Below, piece by piece: positions 30,601-57,231 of a stretch of 64,000 bases of DNA. The DNA is from Methylomagnum ishizawai. Its GTDB lineage: Bacteria; Pseudomonadota; Gammaproteobacteria; Methylococcales; Methylococcaceae. The position numbers were made by a program, and so were the translations under genes. The notes below the pieces were generated by a model that had not been told where the DNA came from, made no database searches, and worked only from the letters and a program-made list of their open reading frames with translations. The stretch lies in assembly GCF_900155475.1 (NCBI RefSeq), contig NZ_FXAM01000002.1, positions 186,001-250,000 on the forward strand. Reading direction: 5' to 3'. The first letter of the stretch is position 1. Every line of letters begins with the position of its first letter.

Positions 30601-31719
30601 CAACTGGTCGAACGGCAGGTCGGGATGGTCCTGGGCGCCGAGCGCGGCGTCTTTCACCCGCGCCAGGATCGCGGCGAACCCCAGCCGTCCCTCCAACTCC
30701 GTTCGCAACACCTGGGTATTGACGAAGAAGCCGACCACGCCCTGGATTTCCGGGCGGTGGCGGTTGGCGACCGGCACCCCGATCCGCAGGTCGGCCTGTC
30801 CGGTCTGGCGGTAGAGCAGCGCTTGGAACACCGCCAGCAGCCCCATGAACAGGCTCGCGCCCTGTGCCCGGCATAACCGGGCGAGGTCGGCGGCCAAGGT
30901 GTCCGGCAGGGTGAAGGCCAGGGTCGCGCCCCGGTCGCTGGCGACTGCGGGACGGGGCCGGTCTAGGGGCAATGCCAGGACCGGATGTTCATCGCCCAGC
31001 CGGTCGCGCCAATAGGCCAATTGCCGCGCCATGGCCCCGGCGTTCAGCCAATCGCGTTGCCAAGCGGCGTAATCCGCGTATTGGACCGGCAATTCCGGCA
31101 AGCGGGGGGCGCGGCCCTCACGGGCGGCGGCGTAAAGCTCGGCGAATTCGCCGATGAGCAAGGACAGCGACCATTCGTCCGCGACGATATGGTGCAGGGC
31201 CAGGGCGAATACCCAGAGGTCTTCCGCCAGCTTGACCAGAAGCGCCCGCAGCAACGGGCCTTGCGCCAAGTCGAAGGGCTGGTCGGCGGTGTCGTCCACC
31301 AGGGCGGCGGCGGTGGCTCTGCGGTCGCCCGGTTCGGCGGACAGATCGACCCGGCGCAGCGGCACACGCAGTTCGGCATGGATGCGTTGTACTGCCACCC
31401 CATCCTGTTCCGGGAAGCGGGTCCTCAAGCTTTCGTGGCGGGCGACCAGGGCGGACAGGGCTGTTTCCAGGGCGGTTGCGTCCACCGGGCCGCGCAGGTA
31501 CACCGCGTCGGCGAGGTGGTAGGCGCTGCTTTCGGGTTCTAGTTGGGCGAGGAACCACAAGCGCTGCTGGCCGTGGGACAGCGGCAGCGGCTCGTCGCGG
31601 CGGACGCGGGCGATGGGCAGCTTGAGGAAAGCATCGCCGCCCCGGCGTTTCAACAATAAGAGCAGCGCCTTGCGTTGGGCGGCGGAAAGATTGTCCAGTG
31701 GCAGATGGGGTGGGTTCAT
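18682..31719 (-). CDS. NRPS 3: C-A-T-E / C-A-T-E / C-A-T-TE (terminal three modules)
   Basis: A 4345-residue synthetase adding the last three residues and releasing the peptide. Approximate layout: C 40-480 (HHIVADEWS); A1 500-1005; T about 1041 (LGGDSI); E 1100-1530 (HHLVVDGVSW, FNYLGQFD); C 1550-1990 (HHLLLDGWS); A2 2000-2500; T about 2530; E 2590-3020; C 3045-3480; A3 3490-4000; T about 4026 (LGGHSLL); TE 4085-4345 with GWSLGG nucleophile and a late VAADHAA His. The binding codes I read by eye against GrsA are DAEDTGAITK, DAEYTGGITK and DADDTGAVTK. The acidic residues at pocket positions 3 and 4 suggest basic or N-hydroxylated Lys/Orn-like substrates. Two E domains, each followed by a DCL-type C, make residues 6 and 7 D-configured. 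It starts 12 bases after the stop of NRPS 2. Confidence 0.93.
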   Translation of the reverse strand: MNPPHLPLDNLSAAQRKALLLLLKRRGGDAFLKLPIARVRRDEPLPLSHGQQRLWFLAQLEPESSAYHLADAVYLRGPVDATALETALSALVARHESLRTRFPEQDGVAVQRIHAELRVPLRRVDLSAEPGDRRATAAALVDDTADQPFDLAQGPLLRALLVKLAEDLWVFALALHHIVADEWSLSLLIGEFAELYAAAREGRAPRLPELPVQYADYAAWQRDWLNAGAMARQLAYWRDRLGDEHPVLALPLDRPRPAVASDRGATLAFTLPDTLAADLARLCRAQGASLFMGLLAVFQALLYRQTGQADLRIGVPVANRHRPEIQGVVGFFVNTQVLRTELEGRLGFAAILARVKDAALGAQDHPDLPFDQLVEALRPERNLGHNPLFQVMYNHRRLEAATRATLDALGIAPFPREDRTTQFDLILDTVETADGQLSGLWTYAADLFERGTVERLARQFQTLLAAWVAEPGRPLAQLPLWTETERDRLAVPKATAQDHAYATPLHELIRRRAEQWPAALALVAGETHLSYGELEARARRLAHRLIQLGAGPETPVGVAVGRGVERVVCALAVLKAGGVYLPLDPDAPPERLRAILVDARVGVLVLERDSMGLAGLSGGPGYRPTLRLDDDVFSSDLPPQDASLPPVHPEQLAYVIHTSGSTGQPKGVAVSHRALALHCLAMGELFGMREDDRCLHFAASVFDAALEQWAVPLLHGAAVVIGAPSLWSVEQTLDQIAALGITRIDLPPAYLAELATRAELGRTPILRSVTAGGEALPRATWERVRDRLRPECIINAYGPTETVITPLAWTAPPGVECPTPYAPIGRVVGGRTAWVLDADLNPLPVGVAGELYIGGTGLARGYLHRPGPTAERFVPDPFGLVPGGRLYRTGDHVRRRADGTVEYLGRLDRQIKLRGFRIEPGEIESLLRQYPGVAEAAVLAREGGAGKILVAYVAGTSEIPSPDALTQYLAQRLPGYMVPSRIGVLDRLPRTSGGKLDIKALPEPERPDRPYLAPRTETEQRLADIWQDLLGVARVGLDDNFFALGGDSIVSLQVVSRARQAGIGIGPKEVFRHQTVAALAAAAGRLEMRTGTAAPATGAVPLTPIQREFFATPLPNRHHWNQSVLLETGRALDADTLESALRRLVEHHDALRLRYREVDGAWEQSYTTTDATESLWRREAADAQEIERIAQAAQRSLNLETGPLLRAVYIAGADGGYRLLLVVHHLVVDGVSWRILLEDLQTAYDRPAEALPARTGSFKAWAEHLRHHAASEPLRTELEYWSGLATGADGLGAESVPGFVRDATTLTLALDPGATRDLLQEAATAYRARVDELLLTVLARVWCRRFGQDSVLVALESHGREDLPGGPDISRTVGWFTSAYPVLLAPAEDWDGSVRAIKETLRQVPRRGIGYGLLKYQGDAAARATLGNLPRPGIGFNYLGQFDRDFGGDALFRPARESRGDEQDLDAPLTYGLDINGQVYGGELALNWTYSRAHHDTATVEALMAEFRAELLALIERRGVAQSLAPSDFPLARLSREQLDALPIPAADIADIYPPTPMQQGMLFHALYEPGGNAYVTQFDVAVAGLDPQRFQAAWEAAMRRHPILRTGFHWREDAPLQIVRRALALPLETLDWRGGDTEQTRLDALCRAESERGFVLAQPPLFRLTLVRLDATRHHLIWTCHHLLLDGWSSARLLAEVLGHYRGQPVAAPVADYREYIAWLQRRDTEADRRYWRECLEPLRQPTRLAEGLPVHPLGTGHGWLPLRFEPAATRRLQQLAQTRQLTLNTLVQGAWALLLRRYTGQAVVAFGATLSGRPADLPGAEDMVGLFINTLPVVQRPAPGRLAGEWLDALQRDNLELREHSATPLYDVQRWWRELAEDDTVQATGPLFDSLLVFENYPVDRALREGGGNLHFGPGRHAESTTYPLTLAIQSGETLDIVFDYAREQFDAATVAGLRAHFERLLWHLAEQPERRLGQLAMLGEDETARFAAWNTWARTWPVVPLHELIRRQAETRPDALAVVSGDTRLTYGELERRANRLAHRLIGRSAGPERVVGLALPRSAEMIVAMLATLKSGAAFLPLDPDAPCERRARLLDDAGVGVLVVGEGPEGDAGPGDRTTLRIDEDCSGAPDTPPPVVIHPGHLAYLIHTSGSTGTPKAVAVPHGALSRHLQAAGALYGLEPPDRALHFAAFSFDAAVEQWAAPLAHGAGLVLGQPGWTGEDTAAVVEREGVTVIYPPTPHLLHLADALAGRSGATGLRICTVGGEAVARDSLDRIRRGLRPAWVVNGYGPTETVITPLAWKAGPDTPCASAYAPIGQALGERTLHVLDADWEPVPLGVAGELYIGGPCLARGYFDRPGPTAERFIPDPWGEPGSRLYRTGDRVRQLADGTVEYLGRTDQQIKLRGYRIEPGEIEAALLNLPGVREAVVVLREDRGGRYLAGYVGADGRITANALRTALAARLPEYMVPAALRVLDALPRTAHGKVDRQRLPLPEPAAPRPTTAPRTDIERRLLAIWRDLLGRDDIGVTDNFFELGGDSILSIQAASRARRAGLAFTPKDLFGQQTIERLARVVRTAAPSVIAQGPASGTVPLIPIQAEFFARDIPNRQHWNQAVLLIPRAPLDPASLETALRRLLEQHDALRLRYRHGAEGWRQSYADKAEPEWLWHRAATDTAGIEAIAAEAQRSLDLERGPLLRAVHIRLTEGGERLLLVVHHLVVDGVSWRILLEDLQAIHAQPGQPLPPKTSAFQDWARHLAEYAQGNALRSECAYWETQLAGMDPAWPCDHPEAPARNRDAAVLRLRLDPEETRRLLHHAGSTYRTSVQDLLLAALARTLSRWTGQPEILVELEGHGREDLFPALDLTRTVGWFTTTYPVTLAAAADPGVCLRAVKERLRQVPHHGIGFGLLKSMAPPELRQRIAALPRPKLTFNYLGQFDASFDPERGMFAPAPENTGEERDPMAPLGNEFEINGEIYAGGLRLDWGYSRARYREDTVRGLADAYLAEIQALIDHCLGAVPGATPADFPLAGLGQVELDALHLPWGDIEDLYPLAPMQQGMLFHTLAQPGAGLYLTQWAAEITGLDPERFKQAWRDALDRHDILRTGFLWREAWAEPLQAVYRSLALPVEEQDWRDRDATPEVLAQLRADELQRGFDLERPPLLRLVLARLDERRYYLVWTGHHLLLDGWSQSQLMGEVLRGQGGLETGPPPAAGRYRDYIAWLARQDRAAGEKFWRGQLADLEQPCWLGAVPPRPGNGGGHGVLRHSLGAERTRALRDFAERQRITLNTLAQGAWALLLSRHSGRRAVAFGSTVSGRPDDLPGVENLLGLFINTLPVVHVLEPARPVGAWLRALQERNLGLREHGHLPLYDIQRWAGGGFRSGAGQALFDTLLVFENYPVDPALQASGLKLGQVAQDDATHYPLTVDIAVDGAMELGYDYDRGRFHEKDIRSLAAQMERLLLALAEDADRPVGRLGLAAASATGSAALQASHEPVHVSIQRQAATRPDAPALVFETGSLSYGELDNRANRLARRLIRLGVDAEIPVGVLLERGADAIVAALAVWKAGGVYLPLDPAYPQERLREMLEDAGAGILVESAGTAGCVDGGHGDMPTPRRLRLDWDGLVSESTEPPAVAIHPQQTAYLIYTSGSTGKPKGVAVAHGAFAAHCRAMGALYRLATDDRVLLSASLCFDAALDQWAVPLAHGAAVVPMGPDTWTPDRILRESAAQGITRLDLSPDYLAELAAEADPAAGPRWRSITVGGEALPRDTYIAAQHALRPERLVNAYGPTETVVTPLAWTAQPDSACPTRYAPIGFPVGGRMAYVLDADLNPLPPGVAGELYIGGAALARGYWRRPGWTAERFVPDPFAPSPGGRLYRSGDRARLLEDGAVEYLGRQDLQVKIRGHRIELEDIEARLSAHPAVAEAAARVWEGVGGAYLAAYVAPENRDLPETLKAYLGASLPEYMIPARIVALPKLPRLPNGKPDRASLPEPERDAPALVAPSTGAEQRMAELWRDILGLEQVGITDDFFELGGHSLLALRLVGLAERRMGLKLTLAQVLRFPTIAGLLRQSSDTTPLIALNTANHGNPPLFCIHPAGGAVFGYRPLAQSLARPVYGVLCPGFLDSAWNPPSLAAQAEDYARLLLEAQPEGRFHLLGWSLGGALALDVAHLLERAGREVAFLGLVDSYAPGFDEVGHTPEQAALDDLGGFLREHCPGIQADAWLARLSGTRIDETTVLTLLEEIAATPAGQALPDAAQLARSFGIMQKLSLLAREWRVRPLRVAPHCWWSDAAGDRAALAQARLEQGWGRPARNSARVAADHAAIVRAPEFLADLRTILEAGGLDAD
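20887..20910. repeat. Small palindrome (GGTGGGCA...TGCCCACC) inside NRPS 3 A3 loop
   Basis: An exact 8-bp stem (20887-20894 with 20903-20910) and an 8-base loop, in frame in the variable loop before the A3 core motif of the third A domain (peptide GGHGDMPTPRRLRLD). It resembles the GTAGGGTGGG elements at 29841, 37662 and 59956. Confidence 0.5.
29784..29820. repeat. In-frame repeat fragment (TGAGGCGGTAGG core) in NRPS 3 A1 loop
   Basis: About 37 bases align with 42821-42860 at roughly three quarters identity, including the identical 12-mer TGAGGCGGTAGG (29801-29812 and 42838-42849). Both copies are read in the same frame and encode LPPQ(D/E)(A/S)SL. The two sit in different protein contexts (an A-domain loop here, a T-C linker in NRPS 1), so domain homology does not explain the match. 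Confidence 0.55.
29841..29868. repeat. GTAGGGTGGG element inside NRPS 3 A1 loop
   Basis: GTAGGGTGGG at 29841, followed by a ATACCCAGGCCCACC-like arm, gives a 6-bp stem (GGTGGG with CCCACC). It encodes GPGYRPTLRL in the loop before the A3 core motif. It matches 37662-37687 at about 22 of 26 positions. Confidence 0.5.
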
Positions 31720-31731
31720 GCGGGCTATAGC

Positions 31732-52553
<20,822 letters not shown>

Positions 52554-52594
52554 CGCATATCTCTCTTGACGGAGGGTCGGGGCGGGAGGCTCGG

Positions 52595-52647
52595 GGCTTG
52601 AGGAAAAAGGGTTTTTTCCTCCGGCCTGCGGCCTCAGGTCTCAAGCC
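52595..52647. repeat. GGCTTGAG palindromic repeat, copy B, with nested hairpin between hydroxylase and NRPS 1
   Basis: GGCTTGAG (52595-52602) is answered by CTCAAGCC (52640-52647). Inside it, GAGGAAAAA (52600-52608) pairs with TTTTTCCTC (52613-52621) around a 4-base loop. The element overlaps the last codons of the hydroxylase (stop at 52634) and fills most of the 80-base gap before NRPS 1. It could act as a partial attenuator or simply be a mobile palindrome. Confidence 0.6.
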
Positions 52648-53626
52648 TCCAGGGCTCGGCCATCGCCACCACCACCCGGCGCGGTCCCTCGAAGGGGGCG
52701 CGGGCATGGGCGGCCAGCATGTTGTCCAGCATCAGCACATCGCCTTCCCGCCAGGGAAAGCTCAGGGTTTCCAGGTCCAAGACGCCGCGGATTTCGGCCA
52801 GCGCCGCGGCCTCCAAGGGCGTCCCGTCGCCGTAATAGGCATTGCGCGGCAGGTCTGCCTCGTCCAGGACTTCCAGCAAGGTTTCCCGGACCTCGGGTTC
52901 CAGGTTGGAGACATGGAACAAATGGGCTTGGTTGAACCACACCGCCTCGCCCGTGACCGGATGCCGCGCCACGCCTTGGCACACTTGGCGGGTGCGGAGT
53001 CCGCCATCGTCCTTCCATTCGCAGGCGATGCCATGCGCCCGGCAATAGGTCTCGACCTGGGCGCGGTCCTGGGTGTTGAACACCTGGGTCCAGGGCACAT
53101 CCAGGCCGTTGCCGTAGTTGCGGACATACATCACGCCCTTGGCCGCGAAGCGCTGGCGCAAGCCGGGATCGATCCGGCGATAGATGGCGCGGCTGTCGGC
53201 GATGGGAGTTGCGCCGCCATGTCGGGCCGCCACTGCGCAGTGGAACCAGATTTTCATCGGCCATTCGCGGGTATAAGCCTGCTCGTTATGCAGGGGGATG
53301 GCTTGGTGGGGCGGGTATTCGGTGGAGGTGTAAATCCCTTCGCCCACCTGGGTGCGCGGCGTGGAGCCGAAGTCGTAGCCCAGCAGCGGATGGCCGAAGC
53401 CTTCGGCGAAGGCACGGAATTCCTCGACGCCATCGACCTGGAAACCGCGGAACAACAAACCGCCATGGCGGTGGAGCCGGCTTTCCGCCAGCGCCCATAA
53501 CCGGGACAGGTGGACAGCGAGCCTGGGATCGCCGTTACCGGGTTTCACCAGCAGCGGTAACGCGCGTTCCGCGAACAAAGGTCCGGTTTCCAGGCCGGAC
53601 CCGGCCCATCGGATCGGATCGGTCAT
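52634..53626 (-). CDS. SyrP-like TauD/TfdA-family Fe(II)/2-oxoglutarate dioxygenase, likely aspartyl beta-hydroxylase
   Basis: A 330-residue non-heme iron dioxygenase. The facial triad is visible: LHNEQAY (His-x-Glu) near residue 115 and a distal His in NMLAAHARAPFEGPRR near residue 305, whose following Arg is placed to bind 2-oxoglutarate. SyrP-type enzymes hydroxylate aspartate at the beta carbon while it is tethered to an NRPS carrier domain. NRPS 1 has one Asp-specific module, so beta-hydroxyaspartate, a known iron-chelating residue, is the expected product. The ATG at 53626 overlaps the thioesterase stop (ATGA); an upstream start at 53860 would lie inside that gene. Hydroxylation of another residue cannot be excluded. 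Confidence 0.87.
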   Translation of the reverse strand: MTDPIRWAGSGLETGPLFAERALPLLVKPGNGDPRLAVHLSRLWALAESRLHRHGGLLFRGFQVDGVEEFRAFAEGFGHPLLGYDFGSTPRTQVGEGIYTSTEYPPHQAIPLHNEQAYTREWPMKIWFHCAVAARHGGATPIADSRAIYRRIDPGLRQRFAAKGVMYVRNYGNGLDVPWTQVFNTQDRAQVETYCRAHGIACEWKDDGGLRTRQVCQGVARHPVTGEAVWFNQAHLFHVSNLEPEVRETLLEVLDEADLPRNAYYGDGTPLEAAALAEIRGVLDLETLSFPWREGDVLMLDNMLAAHARAPFEGPRRVVVAMAEPWRLET

Positions 53627-54330
53627 GGGCGTTCCCCCCCGGCCAGCCGTTCCGCATAGCCCCGGATCAGGCCGAGTACCTCGTCCTCGCGCTGGCGGAT
53701 GAAGAAATGGTCGCCGTCTAGGATGTCCAGGAAAAAATCGCCGTGGGTTTCTTCCCGCCAAGCGCCCAGAGTGTCCGGGGTGGTTTCGTCCCGCGTGCCG
53801 CCGAAGACGTGCAGGGCGCAGCCCAAGGGTGGCCTGGACCGATGGCGGTAATCCGCGCACAGCGCGAAATCGGCCCGCAACACCGGTAGGGTCAGCGCCA
53901 GGAATTCAGGGTTGTCCAGCACTTCCGGCGGGGTGCCGTTGAGCCTGCGCAGTTCGGCGATCAACTCCCGGTCGGTTCTTAGCCTGGCATAGCGGGTGGT
54001 ATCGCGGCGGCTGGGGGCGTGGGTACCGGACACGAACAGCCCCGACGGCGTCCCGCCCGGATCGGCCGCCAGCCGGTGCGCCACTTCAAGGGCCAGCAAA
54101 GCGCCGAGGCTATGGCCGAACAAAGCGTAGCGGCCGCCGGTCGCGGGCCGCAGTTCATTGGCCAATTGCCCGGCCAGGGCGTTCAAATCGGATTGCGGCG
54201 GCTCGTCGAAGCGCATTCCGCGCCCTGGCAGTTCCACCGGCTTCACTTCCAGCCAGTCCGGCAGACAGCGTCGCCAGCGGGCGTAGACTGTCGCGCTGGC
54301 CCCGGCATAGGGAAAGCAGAACAGCTTCAT
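53623..54330 (-). CDS. Type II thioesterase (editing thioesterase for NRPS)
   Basis: A 235-residue alpha/beta hydrolase of the GrsT/RifR type. It starts [19 protein letters not shown], a hallmark of the family, has the nucleophile in [11 protein letters not shown], an Asp in GGTRDETT and the catalytic His in LDGDHFFI. These stand-alone enzymes clear misloaded or stalled acyl groups from NRPS carrier domains. The ATG at 54330 overlaps the MbtH stop (ATGA). The frame is open further up to 54408, but that would run through the MbtH gene. Confidence 0.92.
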   Translation of the reverse strand: MKLFCFPYAGASATVYARWRRCLPDWLEVKPVELPGRGMRFDEPPQSDLNALAGQLANELRPATGGRYALFGHSLGALLALEVAHRLAADPGGTPSGLFVSGTHAPSRRDTTRYARLRTDRELIAELRRLNGTPPEVLDNPEFLALTLPVLRADFALCADYRHRSRPPLGCALHVFGGTRDETTPDTLGAWREETHGDFFLDILDGDHFFIRQREDEVLGLIRGYAERLAGGERP

Positions 54331-54539
54331 TGGCCTTGGGCTTCCATGGATTGGCGCAAACTCAAGGGCCGCATATCGGTCCAGACCTGCTCGATATATT
54401 CCAGGCATTCCCGCTTCAGGCCGGTCTTGCCGGCTTCGCGCCAGCCCGGCGGGATTTCCTTGTAGTCCGGCCAGATGGAGTACTGCTCCTCTTCGTTCAC
54501 CACCACCCGGAACACCGTGTCTTCGCTATCGAAACTCAT
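54327..54539 (-). CDS. mbtH: MbtH-like protein (NRPS adenylation-domain chaperone)
   Basis: A complete 70-residue MbtH homologue. The conserved signature is present: [18 protein letters not shown], with the invariant Trp residues, followed by [17 protein letters not shown]. These proteins bind A domains and support their folding or activity. An AGAGGA ribosome site precedes the ATG at 54539. Its stop overlaps the type II thioesterase start, and it heads the tightly coupled run of biosynthesis genes. The 175 bases upstream, up to the acyltransferase stop, show no clear terminator and no Fur box, so it is probably read from the promoter at 55780. Confidence 0.96.
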   Translation of the reverse strand: MSFDSEDTVFRVVVNEEEQYSIWPDYKEIPPGWREAGKTGLKRECLEYIEQVWTDMRPLSLRQSMEAQGQ

Positions 54540-54714
54540 GTGCTTGTCCTCTTTGGTTGCATTGATATCGCAATCGGTACCGCCGCGGTCCGCTCATCGG
54601 TAACGAGAAGCATTCCTATTAACAGCATTAAAAAAAAGGCGTTCACCCAGAGCCACCTACCCCCACGATGAACGCCCCAGTCCATGCCGACAGAAGGAAC
54701 GCGGGCTGGCCCGG

Positions 54715-55740
54715 TCAGGGGCAAAACGGGTCGAAGAACACCTCGCGCGGCAACACCATCAGGGCGGCGCGTTTGTGCGGGAAATCGAATTCCTTGGCCT
54801 TATGGAAACCGGCCTTCTGCATGTAGCCGATCATCTTGGCGTTGTCGGCGCGGGGTTCGGCCACCACCGTGCGGGTGCGGGGATCGTCCAGGAACAGGTA
54901 ATGCGCCAGCGAAGGCAACCAAGCCGCGACCCGGTGCGGTCCCCGGAACCGCTCCTCGCCCACCAGCATGTGGAGGCCGCGGTCGTAGTCGTCCACGTTG
55001 TAATAAGGCGCGATGCGGTCCTCCTTGGCCCAATACAGCTCGAAATAGCCGAAGGGTTCGCCATCGAAGCAGCCCAGCACCGGATGCAGATGGGCATCGG
55101 CCAAGACTTTGTCCAGATAGCGCCGATGGTCTTCCAGGCTGCCCTCCAACTCCCAGAAATGGGAGACGCGGGGGGTGTTCATCCAGCGGTGGAAGATATC
55201 GAGGTCGCGTTCCGGGTCGAGGGTCCGCAGCGACAGCAGGCTCCCCAACGCCGGGATGGGGCGGCGGTAGACCTCGCCGGGCTGGATCGGTGGCCGCAGA
55301 GGATGGCGCTTACCCTCGCTCATGGCATAGCGCAGCGGGAACACCGTCTCGCGGGGCTGGGCCAGCCACAACTCGGCGCGTTGCCGCACCCAGCCCCGTG
55401 GACAGGCGATGGCCGCGCCCGGTGTTGCCGGCCTGGGCGCGAAGCCGTGGCGACAGAGCGCTTCGGCCAGGGCGGGCGGTCCGTCCGCCGCCCATTCCAC
55501 CCGGTCCAGGCCCGGCACCGCCTCGAACAAGCCGGCCAGGGCCGCGCCCAACCAGAAAGGTTCTGCCTGGGTTTCGGGCCAATCCAAACAGGCCAGGGCC
55601 GGTACACCGCCCTCCGGGGTTTGCAAACGCCCGCTCAAAACGGGTTCGCCATCAAACCGGACCCGCACAACGCCCGCTTCCACCCGCAAGTCGATCCGTG
55701 GTCCGGCGGGAAACACATGGGAAAAGGAGATCGGGTTCAT
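54715..55740 (-). CDS. Siderophore GNAT acyltransferase (IucB/RhbD/AlcB-like)
   Basis: A 341-residue protein whose C-terminal half (about 165-335) is a siderophore-type GNAT domain. Diagnostic pieces are LDIFHRWMNTPRVSHFWE, HPVLGCFDGEPFGYFELYWAKED, GLHMLVGEERFRGPH, and the ending EPRADNAKMIGYMQKAGF followed by KEFDFPHKRAALMVL. In characterised relatives this domain acylates the N-hydroxyl amine of hydroxylysine, hydroxyornithine or a diamine to give a hydroxamate. The partner N-hydroxylase is encoded just upstream, so the pair should make acyl-hydroxamate building blocks for the NRPS. The start ATG is 39 bases downstream of the strongest Fur box in the window. Acyl donor unknown (acetyl-CoA is commonest). 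Confidence 0.9.
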   Translation of the reverse strand: MNPISFSHVFPAGPRIDLRVEAGVVRVRFDGEPVLSGRLQTPEGGVPALACLDWPETQAEPFWLGAALAGLFEAVPGLDRVEWAADGPPALAEALCRHGFAPRPATPGAAIACPRGWVRQRAELWLAQPRETVFPLRYAMSEGKRHPLRPPIQPGEVYRRPIPALGSLLSLRTLDPERDLDIFHRWMNTPRVSHFWELEGSLEDHRRYLDKVLADAHLHPVLGCFDGEPFGYFELYWAKEDRIAPYYNVDDYDRGLHMLVGEERFRGPHRVAAWLPSLAHYLFLDDPRTRTVVAEPRADNAKMIGYMQKAGFHKAKEFDFPHKRAALMVLPREVFFDPFCP

Positions 55741-55779
55741 CGGCTGGGCTCCGGTCGGGGTTCAGGGATTACAGTGTGA

Positions 55780-55798
55780 TTTAATGATAATCATTATC
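55780..55798 (-). promoter_or_regulatory. Fur box upstream of the siderophore acyltransferase
   Basis: TTTAATGATAATCATTATC matches 17 of 19 positions of the Fur consensus, and the following ATTTG extends a further ATCATT hexamer. On the minus strand a TGTAAT -10-like element lies just downstream (55768-55773). It should control the acyltransferase and, by read-through and coupling, MbtH to the exporter genes. Confidence 0.88.
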
Positions 55799-55820
55799 AT
55801 TTGTATGCGCAAGACCCGCC

Positions 55821-55854
55821 CGCCACCGGAACAACCGCGCCCCTCCGGTTGGCG
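55821..55854 (-). terminator. GC-rich hairpin after the N-hydroxylase gene (possible terminator)
   Basis: CGCCACCGGA (55821-55830) pairs with TCCGGTTGGCG (55844-55854) with one bulged base and a 13-base loop. It lies between the N-hydroxylase stop (55883) and the Fur box. There is no T-tract after it, so intrinsic termination would be weak. Confidence 0.35.
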
Positions 55855-55882
55855 GTGCCGGGGCCGCCGACCCGATGAGGAC

Positions 55883-57208
55883 TCAGGATGAACATAGCCG
55901 CGCGGCGGGTTGGGATTCGCGGCGTCCGCCGGGTTGGGTACCCGCCCAGGTCAAGGGCGAAGGGCAGGGTTCGGTGGCGTACACCTCCCGGCCCGCCACG
56001 CTGTTGACGATCACGGCGGAACGCCAGGCCGCCAAGCTGAGTTGGGCGTCGGCGACGCCATGGCTGTTGCGGCCCGCGTTCAACATATAGATGCGGTGTT
56101 CCGCCGGACCGTCCCATTGGGCGGAATAATCCTCCGCCAACCGGGGAAAACCTTCCGGGTCCAGCGACAGGGCGGGGGTCAGCGCCGCCAGGCAATCCGG
56201 CAAGGCGTAGCGGTAGCCGGTGGCGAGGATGACCAGATCGGCGGACGCCGCTTCCTCGCCATGGTTGAAGCCGTTGTTCATACGGAGGTGGAAGCCGCCC
56301 GGTTCGCGCCCCATCAGATAGACTTCGCGCTGGGGCAGAACGCGATAGGGCGTGGCGGCGTCCCCGGCCAGGAAATCGCGCTCGTAGAGGTATTGGGACA
56401 ATTCCTGCAAAGTGACGGGCGAAACCCCATCGCCGGTCAGCTTGTGCGAACGCGCCAGGGCCGACCTGCGCTCCTCCGGCAAGCGGTGGAAATGGCGCAG
56501 GTAATCCGGGGTGAAATACTCGTTGATGAAGGCGGTCTCGTCCAAGGGATCGAGATTGGGCCTGCGGGTGATCCAGGTCACGTCCGCCGCCCGGCCCCGC
56601 GCCCCGGCCATCAATTCCAGGAAAATCTCGGCCCCGCTCTGGCCCCCGCCGATGATCGCCACCCGGCGGTTTTCCACCGAGAATTCGGCGTTCATATAAC
56701 TGTGGCTGTGCCAGCAGTGCTTGCCCAGATGCCGTTCTGCCCAGGGCGGGACGTGCGGGGCCATGCCGGTGGCGACCGCCAGATGCCGGGCGGACACCGC
56801 CCGGCCATCGCCCAGGGACAGCCGGAAACCCCGCCCGTCGAATTCCACCCCGCGCACGCCCTGGCCGAAACCCAGGTTGGGCACCCGTTCCGCCGCCCAG
56901 CGCAAATAATCGGCGAACTCGACCCGCCTGACCCTGGGGAAATCGGCGTTGATGAAGCGGTAGAACCGCCCTTTTTCCACCAGATAGGACAAGAATCCGT
57001 AGGGGCTGGTTGGATCGACCGGAGTCGCCAAATCCTTGAGGTAGGACGTCTGCATCCGGGTACCCGGCAGCATCATGCCGGGATGCCAGTCGAACGCCGG
57101 GCGCCGCTCGAAGAACCGGGCGCGGACGCCGGGCACGGGAGCCAGCAAGGCCGCGAGGCTGAGGTTGAAAGGGCCGATGCCGATACCGGCCAGGTCGAGG
57201 GTTTGCAT
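55883..57208 (-). CDS. Flavin-dependent L-lysine/L-ornithine N-hydroxylase (IucD/PvdA family)
   Basis: A 441-residue siderophore N-monooxygenase. The FAD-binding motif is GIGIGPFNLSLAALL (residues 8-22). The family signature MQTSYLKDLATPVDPTSPYGF follows, then the NADPH motif IIGGGQSGAE and the C-terminal ATGYRYALP. The segment FYRFINADF...EFADYLRWAA looks to me closer to IucD-type lysine hydroxylases than to PvdA, but this is a judgement from memory, and ornithine remains possible. The product is acylated by the GNAT encoded next. The ATG at 57208 has an AAGGAA ribosome site. The frame is open to 57577 inside the acylase gene, but that extension is Arg/Pro-rich shadow sequence. Confidence 0.92.
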   Translation of the reverse strand: MQTLDLAGIGIGPFNLSLAALLAPVPGVRARFFERRPAFDWHPGMMLPGTRMQTSYLKDLATPVDPTSPYGFLSYLVEKGRFYRFINADFPRVRRVEFADYLRWAAERVPNLGFGQGVRGVEFDGRGFRLSLGDGRAVSARHLAVATGMAPHVPPWAERHLGKHCWHSHSYMNAEFSVENRRVAIIGGGQSGAEIFLELMAGARGRAADVTWITRRPNLDPLDETAFINEYFTPDYLRHFHRLPEERRSALARSHKLTGDGVSPVTLQELSQYLYERDFLAGDAATPYRVLPQREVYLMGREPGGFHLRMNNGFNHGEEAASADLVILATGYRYALPDCLAALTPALSLDPEGFPRLAEDYSAQWDGPAEHRIYMLNAGRNSHGVADAQLSLAAWRSAVIVNSVAGREVYATEPCPSPLTWAGTQPGGRRESQPAARLCSS

Positions 57209-57231
57209 GATGGGGATTCCTTGGGTGGGTT

